Of a DNA stretch of 64,000 nucleotides, positions 37,358 to 45,186 are shown in pieces. This DNA is from Clostridiaceae bacterium. Its GTDB lineage: Bacteria > Bacillota > Clostridia > Peptostreptococcales > Tindalliaceae. The position numbers and the translations under genes are program-made. How positions within the stretch are numbered: position 1 is the first letter of the stretch; every line of letters starts with the position of its first letter. The notes beneath the pieces were generated by a model. It had not been told where the DNA came from. It saw only the letters and a list, made by a program, of their open reading frames with translations, and did not search any database. The stretch is taken from the NCBI GenBank assembly GCA_011390155.1, contig JAABSW010000006.1, positions 62,001-126,000 of the forward strand, in the 5' to 3' direction.

Positions 37358-38224
37358 TTGAGAAAAAACAGCCTGCCAGCATTGTTATCCACTACCTTGT
37401 TCCTTTGCCTGTTACTTATCAGCGGATGTTCCGCACCAGAACCTTCTCCGCTTCTATCGGTACATATGATTGATGTAGCCCAAGGTGACAGTCAGCTCAT
37501 TATCACTCCACAGCAAAGCGTTATTCTCATTGACGCTGGTGATTCACTACAGGGTGACCGGATAGCGGCATATTTAACCCGTCATGATATCAATCAAATT
37601 GACCATTTTATTTTAACACATCCCCACGGCGACCACATTGGTGGTGTTCACACCATTCTTGAACAGTTTCATGTCTCAAAGGTATACCTGCCGCCCGTTG
37701 TGCATATAAGCCAACTTTATGAAAAAACACTGGACTATCTGTCAACCCATAAAATACCAACTACCATTGTCAGGGATGCTTCATCCATTTTGAAAGAAGA
37801 TCATTTAGAAGTCAATATCTTATCTTCCGGCCAGGATTTCCAACGGCATCTAAACAACTGGAGTCTGGTCACCCATGTCTCCTACGGCTCACAAGGATTT
37901 CTGTTCATGGGAGATGCAGAAATAGAAGCAGAGGAGGCGCTGATGTCATCTTTCCATTCAACCCAGCTTAAAGCAAGCGTGTTAAAGGCTGGTCATCATG
38001 GCAGCAGCACTTCTACTTCCGAACCGTTTCTTGACGTTGTCATGCCAGACATTGTGCTGATTTCCTGTGGGGAAGATAATCCTTATTTTCATCCTCACCC
38101 TGAACTTATAAAACGTCTTGAAAATCGTCAGGTATGGATCTATCGCACCGACCTTCAAGGCTCCATTGTCCTTCACAGTGATGGCAGCAGAGTGTTTTCA
38201 CATCAGCCACCGGTAAACCAATAA
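37358..38224 (+). CDS. Secreted MBL-fold lipoprotein of the ComEC type
   Basis: Extracytoplasmic metallo-beta-lactamase-fold protein. The TTG at 37358 is chosen (GAGGAG seven bases upstream), 288 aa. The signal peptide ends with the lipobox LISGC. The domain is the one found at the C-terminus of ComEC: VHMIDVAQGDSQLI, metal site LTHPHGDHIGG (residues ~95), GDAEIEAEE, and LKAGHHGSSTSTSEPFL...ISCGEDNPYFHPHPELIKRL. In characterised ComEC-like domains this fold is proposed or shown to degrade DNA. The local ComEC lacks this domain, so the protein may supply it in trans. Its stop abuts the convergent methyltransferase stop. Confidence 0.9.
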   Translation: MRKNSLPALLSTTLFLCLLLISGCSAPEPSPLLSVHMIDVAQGDSQLIITPQQSVILIDAGDSLQGDRIAAYLTRHDINQIDHFILTHPHGDHIGGVHTILEQFHVSKVYLPPVVHISQLYEKTLDYLSTHKIPTTIVRDASSILKEDHLEVNILSSGQDFQRHLNNWSLVTHVSYGSQGFLFMGDAEIEAEEALMSSFHSTQLKASVLKAGHHGSSTSTSEPFLDVVMPDIVLISCGEDNPYFHPHPELIKRLENRQVWIYRTDLQGSIVLHSDGSRVFSHQPPVNQ

Positions 38225-40444
38225 CTATTTTTCTTTATTCATCATCTTCTTCCGCAAAAAGTCTATATGGGTAAGCAGCTCACTGCATTGGGAGGGATCT
38301 ATATCGAACCAGTTAAAGAATTGATGATCCACTTCACGGGCCAACTCCAACAATAAATAGTCATTTCCCTGTGCCTGGGTAATCTTCTTGTACTGTGTTT
38401 GCACCCATATCTCCGCCTGTTCTGACGGTGATGCCGGTATGGGTACCTGTTTTAGAGGCGTGGCATAAAGTTCCAGGTCTTTCCCTTTCATTTTTCCATA
38501 GTAACTAAGCCAAGCATAACAAAGGGCTGAATTCAACCATAACAACAAATACTCATTTGAATAAAAACAAGTATTTCTTCTCTGAATGAAATACACATCA
38601 GCACTGGCGTACCACGGATCAATAGCATAGCCAAATATATTGAGTGCAGAGCGTTGTGGTGCCACAATTTTCTCTTTTTCAAATATAACCGCATTTCTTG
38701 GCCAATGGAGGGAATGCCATTTGCGTATTCCTTTTTTCACTTCTCGTCTTTTTGACAATATGGGTTTGAATGGCACTAAATGACGTTTCAGCGGCTCACT
38801 CCACTCAATGGACGGCATATTTTCATCCGTCAGGTACAGCAGCCATTGATTGGTCTCACCGGATACAAAATAAGGTGAAATTTGACTGTTTTTATAAAAG
38901 GGTTTAAGGTATTTTCCCATTGATGGTTCGCGTTCATCCAATTCTTCCTTTTCCTGTTGATTTAGAACAAATATTCCTCGACCAGCCTCATAAAAACCAA
39001 CCACCTTCTCATGTTGTTTTGTCATTTTATCTGCCCCGGAAACAATGCCCTGGTTAATGGTGCATACATCCTGGAGCTGGAGGGTGCTTACACAACTCAT
39101 TTTCCCCAGAATATGCCTAACATTTACTGGCGACCTGATGAGAAGTTGTCCTCGCTGGTCAAAGAGTTGTGATGAATCTTTGAATAGTGTAACCCGATCA
39201 TCAATACCCATTGATAAATTCATGGCAGGAAGGCTTTCGATAAAACAGTCCCTGGTCATGGCATCAACCTGGTGGAGAAGCACAGGGTTGGTGATATAAT
39301 AACTTTCCTTGCGACTCAAACAATAGACTAGGTTATGCTGCCCTTTGGCATGCGGAAATAAGGTGATGCTTTCCGGATATACCAACCAGTGAAACAATGC
39401 TTGTTCCTGCAATCTTTTTCGAAGTATTTTTGCTCCATCCGCCGTTGCAAAATAACTGGTGGTGACGTAACATAACACACCATCCGGCGCCAATAAATCC
39501 AATCCTTTGTGTAAAAAATAATAGGAAAAATCCATGTTTTTCTCATAATAGTTTTTCCCAAAAGTTAAGTCTTTTGCCTGATTAAACAAATTTGCATTTC
39601 CTTTTTCACCTATGTAAGGCGGATTTCCCAATATTAGTGTGTACTTCTTTTCGGTGGAGGTGTCTTTACCGTGATCGTTCCAGCAAAGGGCATTTTCGCA
39701 ATGGATGTCCGGTTCAATCCCCGTCAGACACAGGGAATCTTCTCCATGGCCCCTGCCAATTTGCTGGATTTTCAACTTCATTAGGATTTCTGCCAACAAT
39801 CGGGTATCCGGCTGAAACTCAATGCCGGTAATTCTCTCCTCAACGCATTCTTTCATAAGATCTTGTATGTTTTTATGACGTTCATTGGCATTAAATATAT
39901 ACATACCTGCTTCCACCAGCGCCTCAAAGGCATGACGAAGAAACACGCCGCTTCCACAGGATAAATCCAATACATATAAAGATGAAAACCAATCAATTAA
40001 TTCGGTATGAACGTCTTCAGGAATCCATGCTTTGCCATTTCCCACAGATTGAATTATGGTATTCGCAAGGGGAAAATAAGCAAGTGCCCTTTCGCTGACA
40101 TGATACCGGTAATGTGTTCTTAAGGATTCCCGCACCATGAATGCAGCTAAGTTGTCAGGGGTGTAAAAACTGCCTGTGTCTGTCCTTACCCTTGGACCTA
40201 TGTATTTTTGGTACAATGTTTCAACCTCTTCAATTTCAGGTAGAAGTATATCATCAACAGCAGATAACACATCCTTCAACCTGTGTTCATCACTATTGAT
40301 ATCGGTAAACACTTTATCCAAAACGGATTTCATCCCCAGGCGATGGCACAGGACATGAAGAAAGAAACTTGATAATGCCTGGGTTTGATAATGACGATGA
40401 TCATTATGATAAAATTTGGTTATACACTCATCCCATTGGTTCAT
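38225..40444 (-). CDS. N6-adenine DNA methyltransferase with C-terminal specificity domain (Eco57I/TaqI-like)
   Basis: 739 aa from the ATG at 40444 (AAGGTGG upstream). SAM motif I is VLDLSCGSGVFLRHAFEAL (residue ~160); motif IV is ILGNPPYIGEKG (~285), the gamma-class amino-methyltransferase signature; YYFLHKGLDLLAPDGVLCYVTTSYF follows. The C-terminal half (~450-720) resembles a TaqI-like target-recognition domain (YSNEYLLLWLNSALCYAWLSYYGKMKGKDLELYATPLKQVPIP). No PD-(D/E)XK or other nuclease motif was seen in the N-terminus, and no endonuclease gene lies adjacent. It is therefore either an orphan methylase or the modification part of a system whose nuclease I do not recognise. Confidence 0.88.
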   Translation of the reverse strand: MNQWDECITKFYHNDHRHYQTQALSSFFLHVLCHRLGMKSVLDKVFTDINSDEHRLKDVLSAVDDILLPEIEEVETLYQKYIGPRVRTDTGSFYTPDNLAAFMVRESLRTHYRYHVSERALAYFPLANTIIQSVGNGKAWIPEDVHTELIDWFSSLYVLDLSCGSGVFLRHAFEALVEAGMYIFNANERHKNIQDLMKECVEERITGIEFQPDTRLLAEILMKLKIQQIGRGHGEDSLCLTGIEPDIHCENALCWNDHGKDTSTEKKYTLILGNPPYIGEKGNANLFNQAKDLTFGKNYYEKNMDFSYYFLHKGLDLLAPDGVLCYVTTSYFATADGAKILRKRLQEQALFHWLVYPESITLFPHAKGQHNLVYCLSRKESYYITNPVLLHQVDAMTRDCFIESLPAMNLSMGIDDRVTLFKDSSQLFDQRGQLLIRSPVNVRHILGKMSCVSTLQLQDVCTINQGIVSGADKMTKQHEKVVGFYEAGRGIFVLNQQEKEELDEREPSMGKYLKPFYKNSQISPYFVSGETNQWLLYLTDENMPSIEWSEPLKRHLVPFKPILSKRREVKKGIRKWHSLHWPRNAVIFEKEKIVAPQRSALNIFGYAIDPWYASADVYFIQRRNTCFYSNEYLLLWLNSALCYAWLSYYGKMKGKDLELYATPLKQVPIPASPSEQAEIWVQTQYKKITQAQGNDYLLLELAREVDHQFFNWFDIDPSQCSELLTHIDFLRKKMMNKEK

Positions 40445-40481
40445 CAACGCCACCTTACGCACCACCCTCATATTTTGTTCT

Positions 40482-40490
40482 ATTATAGCA
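40482..40490 (-). promoter_or_regulatory. Extended -10 promoter for the methyltransferase gene
   Basis: Minus strand TGCTATAAT (extended -10, TGN-TATAAT) with no clear -35, 37 bases upstream of the chosen start. Confidence 0.5.
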
Positions 40491-40584
40491 CAGACATGTT
40501 TATTCGGCTGCAGGTTGGGTCCATTAATGCCGATAAATACTGTAAGGAATCCTTTTTTTACCAGCAGTTAGGGGAGGTGCTCTT

Positions 40585-41253
40585 ATGGCCAGTGTGTCAT
40601 CGGTCAATCGTCACCGTATAAATACCTATCAGGTTAATCGAAAAAACAATACGTTAGATGTCGTGCAGGTGGATGAGTTGCAGCCAGTAAACCCTGTTTC
40701 AAACAATGCAGCCAGTGCCAACGACAATTTTGCCATGTTTTCAGAAATATTCTATGGCAAGCTGATGGACCTGAAATCATTTTATAAACGTTTTTATCAG
40801 CATGAACAGGCATTGGAAGATGTCATCCGCCGTTTCAAAAGTAATGACAACGCATCTATCCCAACAGGAATAAAGGATTTAATCATCGAACTGGTTGATA
40901 AATACAACAGCGCTTTTCAAAGTTTGAACACATTTGAAAAGGAAATCGGACTTCAACACAGCCGTTCGCTGATAAAAATCATTCGAAAATATGAAATACA
41001 CATTAATCGGTTAGGGATTAAACTGCTGAACACAGGTCAGTTAAGGGTTGATGTACCTATTCTGGAAAGAAGCCTGGCGTACCATCCAGAATATTTACAA
41101 TTCCTTTTGAATAGTAATGCAGGCTTACTTTATGAGCTGAATCATCAGTTCAAAGCCGTTCAAACCCAACCAAATAAGAGCCAATTTCAGCAAATTAATC
41201 GTTCCATCTCTGAAACCATGGCCAAAGGCAGCCTGGTGGATGAAAAATCATAG
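40585..41253 (+). CDS. Hypothetical helical protein with FliD-C-terminal-like pattern
   Basis: 222 aa, no confident family. Predicted mostly helical from residue ~50. The stretch LIIELVDKYNSAFQSLNTFEKE, then LIKIIRKYEIHINRLGIKLLNTGQLRVDVPILERSLAYHPEYLQFLL, follows the pattern of the FliD (flagellar cap) C-terminal domain (YN..L...L, LGI, G.L..D, AL..NPE.V..L), but the protein lacks the rest of FliD and no flagellar gene is nearby. A good GAGGTG site precedes the ATG. It is followed by alaX after 19 bases, so the two are likely co-transcribed. Could be a FliD-derived filament or cytoskeletal element; uncertain. Confidence 0.6.
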   Translation: MASVSSVNRHRINTYQVNRKNNTLDVVQVDELQPVNPVSNNAASANDNFAMFSEIFYGKLMDLKSFYKRFYQHEQALEDVIRRFKSNDNASIPTGIKDLIIELVDKYNSAFQSLNTFEKEIGLQHSRSLIKIIRKYEIHINRLGIKLLNTGQLRVDVPILERSLAYHPEYLQFLLNSNAGLLYELNHQFKAVQTQPNKSQFQQINRSISETMAKGSLVDEKS

Positions 41254-41272
41254 ATTGCAGGAGGGTTATACG

Positions 41273-42511
41273 TTGACAACAAAACTTTACTGGCAAGATC
41301 CGTATCAAAAAGAATTTCACGCCCACATAAAAGACGTGAGGCCGTCCCAAACCCCTGACAGTGTTGAGTTGCTCCTGGACCAAACCGCATTTTATCCTGA
41401 AGGAGGAGGTCAGCCTTCCGACCAGGGCAACCTCAACCAAAGTCCCGTCACATACGTCTACTCCGAGGGCAGCTTCATTTGGCACGTTGTCAAAGCAGCA
41501 GAGCATACGTTTAATGTTGGTGATCAGGTGAAAGGTGTTTTAGATTGGAAGAGAAGGTTTGACCATATGCAGCAACATCTGGGACAGCATATTCTTTCAT
41601 CCGTCTTTGATAATCCTTTCGAAGCTGGTACCATTGGTTTTCACCTTGGCGAACACAACGTTACCATAGATTTGGACAAAGGGCCCTTCACTCAGAAAGA
41701 ATTGATCAAGGCTGAAAGAATGGCAAACGCTATCGTATTCCACAATCGGCCGGTACAATCAACCTTGGTCACAGATGACGCTTACCAAGCACTGGACTTA
41801 CGTAAAACACCGGACATCACCGATGAAATCAGATTGGTGGAAATCCCTGGTAACGATTTATGTGCCTGCAGTGGCACGCATCCCCTGGCAACAGGTGAAG
41901 TTGGGCTTATTAAAATCACTAAATCTGAAACGTATAAAGGCGGATGCCGTCTCACATTTTTGTGTGGCTGGAGAGCACTGGAAACATTTCAACAAATTCA
42001 GTTCCAGGCACAGCAGGCTGCTGCCGGGCTATCCGTTGGTTGGCCAGAACTAACAGAAACGGTGGATGGATTAATCAATGAAAGCAAACATCTTTCAAAA
42101 GAAAGCAAAGACATTCATCAACTTTGGAGTTCTCTTCAACGAGATCAGATGTTATCAGAAGCAACTGTAATCAATGGTGTTTCCATTGTGATGATGTGTG
42201 ATGATCGCATGGAATATAAGCGCCTCACTTTCCTTTCAAATTCATTTCGGGAAACCTCAAACTGTGTTGCCCTCTTGGGTATTACAAATCCGTCACCACG
42301 TTTTGTCTTGCTTAACAACACACTGTTTCCTGCCCTTTCCATGCAAAAATTGTTAAAAGAAAGTATCCATCTCATCGATGGCAAAGGCGGTGGCAACGCT
42401 GTCAGTGCCCAGGGTGGGGGGAATCGATCGGAAGGCCTGGCACCCATGCTGTCAGAAATACAGGCTGCTGTCATATCCACGTTGACACAAGCTCTGTCAA
42501 TAGAAAATTGA
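41273..42511 (+). CDS. alaX: Alanyl-tRNA editing protein (AlaX, long form with DHHA1)
   Basis: Free-standing trans-editing enzyme that deacylates Ser- or Gly-tRNA-Ala. The ORF-track ATG lies inside the previous gene; the TTG at 41273 has AGGAGGG eight bases upstream and gives 412 aa. An N-terminal beta barrel with DQTAFYPEGGGQPSDQG, zinc site HLGQH (residue ~100) and CACSGTH (~200), and a C-terminal DHHA1-like domain (DGKGGGNAVSAQGGG near ~385). This is the AlaX-L architecture. Confidence 0.92.
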   Translation: MTTKLYWQDPYQKEFHAHIKDVRPSQTPDSVELLLDQTAFYPEGGGQPSDQGNLNQSPVTYVYSEGSFIWHVVKAAEHTFNVGDQVKGVLDWKRRFDHMQQHLGQHILSSVFDNPFEAGTIGFHLGEHNVTIDLDKGPFTQKELIKAERMANAIVFHNRPVQSTLVTDDAYQALDLRKTPDITDEIRLVEIPGNDLCACSGTHPLATGEVGLIKITKSETYKGGCRLTFLCGWRALETFQQIQFQAQQAAAGLSVGWPELTETVDGLINESKHLSKESKDIHQLWSSLQRDQMLSEATVINGVSIVMMCDDRMEYKRLTFLSNSFRETSNCVALLGITNPSPRFVLLNNTLFPALSMQKLLKESIHLIDGKGGGNAVSAQGGGNRSEGLAPMLSEIQAAVISTLTQALSIEN

Positions 42512-42517
42512 TTTTTC

Positions 42518-42550
42518 TGGGTGGCTTTATGGGTCGCCCATTTACTTTTT
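42518..42550 (+). terminator. Terminator after alaX
   Basis: Stem TGGGTGGC/GTCGCCCA with a seven-base loop, then TTTACTTTTT; starts seven bases after the stop. Confidence 0.65.
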
Positions 42551-42602
42551 GACTTTTTACGACTGAACCTCTTGGAACTTACACAAACTAGACTTTCACC
42601 AG

Positions 42603-42637
42603 CAACAAAAAAACCAACATACTAGTATGTTGGTTTT
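42603..42637 (-). terminator. Terminator of tRNA-Leu(GAG)
   Basis: Perfect palindrome AACCAACATACTAGTATGTTGGTT followed on the minus strand by a T run; eight bases past the tRNA 3' end. Confidence 0.9.
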
Positions 42638-42644
42638 GACATTC

Positions 42645-42731
42645 TGGTGCGAGAGATGGGACTTGAACCCACACGTTCATTCGAACACATGGCCCTCAAC
42701 CATGCCTGTCTGCCGATTCCAGCACTCTCGC
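42645..42731 (-). tRNA. tRNA-Leu, anticodon GAG
   Basis: 87 nt class II tRNA. Acceptor GCGAGAG pairs with CTCTCGC; CCA is encoded. Anticodon arm CATGG-TTGAGGG-CCATG gives GAG. A long variable arm (TGTTCGAATGAACG) and T arm GTGGGTTCAAGTCCCAT are present. Confidence 0.97.
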
Positions 42732-42797
42732 TTTATAAACAGGATGTTTAGCTTCTGGATGTTTAGAATGCGTTATTCGATGACTATCACCCTGAAC

Positions 42798-42826
42798 AGT
42801 ATAAACTGTTTTACATTGGCTGTCAA
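42798..42826 (-). promoter_or_regulatory. Promoter for tRNA-Leu(GAG)
   Basis: Minus strand TTGACA, 17 bases, TATACT, about 67 bases upstream of the mature tRNA. Between it and the tRNA a ten-base direct repeat GGATGTTTAG occurs twice (42742, 42757). Confidence 0.85.
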
Positions 42827-42894
42827 CCATTCCATCTTCTTAATTTTCTAATTTTCTAATGCCTAGGTTCCTTATAGAATGAACAGCTGACTGG

Positions 42895-44517
42895 TTACTC
42901 TTCTTCAGCTTTTTCGGAAACTGATTCTTGAGGCTTTATGAGATAAGCTGTCTCTATACCGTTAAAAATGTTGTATTGAGTGGGCGAAAGTTCCCCTCTT
43001 AAAGTTGTTCTATAAAGCACAGCTTTTTCTTTGTAAAACAAACTTATATAGGGAAGTTCTTCCTCCAGGTAATTCTGTATGCCGTGCCATGCCATTTCCT
43101 TTTCTTCCCGGTTCGGTGCAAAGAAAGCCGTTTCAAGAAGTATATCCAATTCTTCGCTTGAGTAACCAATGAAGTTCCCCATTTCTTCCTGGGTTGAATG
43201 AAATGCAAATGAAAGGTCAGGGATCAATGAGAAATGCCAGCCAGTCAGCACCATATCGAAATCCCCTGTCATCAACCGATCCTGCATCTCATCCCACTCA
43301 ATTGCCTCAATCCTTACCTTCAGCCCTACTTCTTCTAACATAGGAACAATGGTTTCAGCCGTCTTCACTCTTAAGGGGTTTTCCGAATTTGTCAGTAATA
43401 CAAATTCTCTCTCTTCAGGAAGTTGAATTCCTTCAATTGTTTCTACGGTTTCATCTGCTTCGATTTCCTCTTCCGTTGCCTCAGGTTGCCGGTAGAGCCA
43501 GGAAATCGGATGCACTGGCACATTTGTAGCTGTGCCATGCCCAAAATAGATTGTATCTATTATGTCTTCTTTAGCGATTGCACGATCAATGGCTTGCCTT
43601 ACTTCTTTCTGTTGCCAAAGTTCATCACGAAAGTTTAATCCTATAAATTCATAGTGTGATGAAGAAAAGCTGATCCCTTTTACCTGTTCATTATCAGTGT
43701 ATTTCAACCAGTCGACTGCCATGGGTTCCACCAGATCAATTTCACCATTTTCAAACATTGATATTTGAGCTTCTCTGTCAGGTACAAGGCTTATATTAAT
43801 TTCGTCAATGTATGGCTTGCGGCCCCAATAAGAAGCGTAATAACGCAACGTCATTTCCCGGGATGCATCATAGTCTTCCAACTGGTACCGTCCTGTCCCA
43901 ATAATTGGAAAATCATTCGACGTAAGCAGCACATCATCTGTGCTTTCAAAGAGATGTTGGGGTAATATGGGGAATACCAGGGTTTCCAATGCATTGCTGT
44001 AGGGCCGGGTAAAGGTGAAGGTGACACTGCTGTCCCCTGTTTTGCGTACATCTGATACCTGTTGAAGGTTTGTTGTGTATAAATTAGGATATTCGATGGC
44101 ATTTATATGATTTCGCAAAACCTGAAAAGAGAAAACAACATCCTCAGGTTTAAACAGTTCACCATCGTGCCATGTAACATCCTGGCGCAAATTAAATGTC
44201 ACACGACTGCCACTGTCATCCAATTCCCAACTCTCTGCCAACTGGGGAACCAAGTCCATGTTTTCGTCAAAAGCAACAAGGCTTTCGTAAACTAAGTGAT
44301 ATAACTGGTACAAGGTATCGTTGGCATTAAACAATGGGTTTAGCTGTGTTGGCCGGATGATTGCCAGGCGTAACGGCAAACTGTCCTCAGGGTTATAATC
44401 TTCAGTAACGACCTCTTCTGGCACTTCAATTTCTTCGGGTGGTTGTTGTTCACAGGCAGATAAGCTCAGGGTAATGGCCAATAAGACCATTAACCATATT
44501 AATGTCCTTTTCTTCAC
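42895..44517 (-). CDS. Peptide/nickel-type ABC substrate-binding lipoprotein (family 5)
   Basis: Solute-binding protein of the OppA/DppA family. The GTG at 44517 has GAAAGGAG upstream (540 aa). Lipobox SLSAC; an acidic spacer (PPEEIEVPEEVVTEDYNPEDSL); SBP_bac_5 domain with LVYESLVAFDENMDLVPQLAESWELDDSGSRVTFNLRQDVTWHDGE and PEDVVFSFQVL. Ends at an acidic tail. No permease or ATPase gene is adjacent, so it must work with components encoded elsewhere or act as a sensor. Ligand unknown. Confidence 0.9.
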   Translation of the reverse strand: MKKRTLIWLMVLLAITLSLSACEQQPPEEIEVPEEVVTEDYNPEDSLPLRLAIIRPTQLNPLFNANDTLYQLYHLVYESLVAFDENMDLVPQLAESWELDDSGSRVTFNLRQDVTWHDGELFKPEDVVFSFQVLRNHINAIEYPNLYTTNLQQVSDVRKTGDSSVTFTFTRPYSNALETLVFPILPQHLFESTDDVLLTSNDFPIIGTGRYQLEDYDASREMTLRYYASYWGRKPYIDEINISLVPDREAQISMFENGEIDLVEPMAVDWLKYTDNEQVKGISFSSSHYEFIGLNFRDELWQQKEVRQAIDRAIAKEDIIDTIYFGHGTATNVPVHPISWLYRQPEATEEEIEADETVETIEGIQLPEEREFVLLTNSENPLRVKTAETIVPMLEEVGLKVRIEAIEWDEMQDRLMTGDFDMVLTGWHFSLIPDLSFAFHSTQEEMGNFIGYSSEELDILLETAFFAPNREEKEMAWHGIQNYLEEELPYISLFYKEKAVLYRTTLRGELSPTQYNIFNGIETAYLIKPQESVSEKAEEE

Positions 44518-44556
44518 GAATGAAACTCCTTTCAACGAATTGCAGGGCAATTCTCG

Positions 44557-45186
44557 TTAATTCTTTTTTATTTCTTGGTACTTTTCAGATACAATACAGC
44601 TTAGTGCTTCGTGATCACTTTCATTGATTATAATCACATCGGATTTGTGAAGCTTCGTTTCTTCTGATTCCTGGGATCTTATTCGTTTAATGGATTCGTC
44701 ATAGGACAATTCATTGCGCATCATCAGTCTTTCAACTCTGACGCTAAAAGGTGCTGTGACAAACCAAACCTGGTCTACCAACTGGTTTAGCCCAGTTTCA
44801 AAAAGAAGTGCTGCTTCAATCACCAAAATTCCAGGTTCTGGTTGATTCCTAAACTCATCAAACATACCACTTAACACATCCCGAATGCGTGGATGTGTGA
44901 TATTGTTTAGTTTTTCCAAGCTTTCATTGTTACCAAATACAATGTTTCCCAACACCTTCCGATTAAGGGTTCCATCAATGTTTAGTATTTTTTCTCCAAA
45001 TGCAATCACCAACTCTTGTAACGCTGGTGTTCCAACTTCAACCACTTGACGCGCCACCTGGTCTGCATCAACAACTTTTGCTCCCAGTTGACTAAGTATT
45101 TTCCCCACCGTACTTTTTCCAGAGGCAATGTTTCCTGTAAGTCCGATGATGATTTTTTTTCCATGCTCTTCTGCTTTTCCACTCAT
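44557..45186 (-). CDS. coaE: Dephospho-CoA kinase
   Basis: Last step of coenzyme A synthesis. 209 aa, standard. P-loop IGLTGNIASGKSTV (residues ~14-27), VVDADQVARQVVEVG, HPRIRDVL and a C-terminal lid region. The ATG overlaps the polA stop as ATGA, the common polA-coaE coupling of Firmicutes. Confidence 0.96.
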   Translation of the reverse strand: MSGKAEEHGKKIIIGLTGNIASGKSTVGKILSQLGAKVVDADQVARQVVEVGTPALQELVIAFGEKILNIDGTLNRKVLGNIVFGNNESLEKLNNITHPRIRDVLSGMFDEFRNQPEPGILVIEAALLFETGLNQLVDQVWFVTAPFSVRVERLMMRNELSYDESIKRIRSQESEETKLHKSDVIIINESDHEALSCIVSEKYQEIKKN

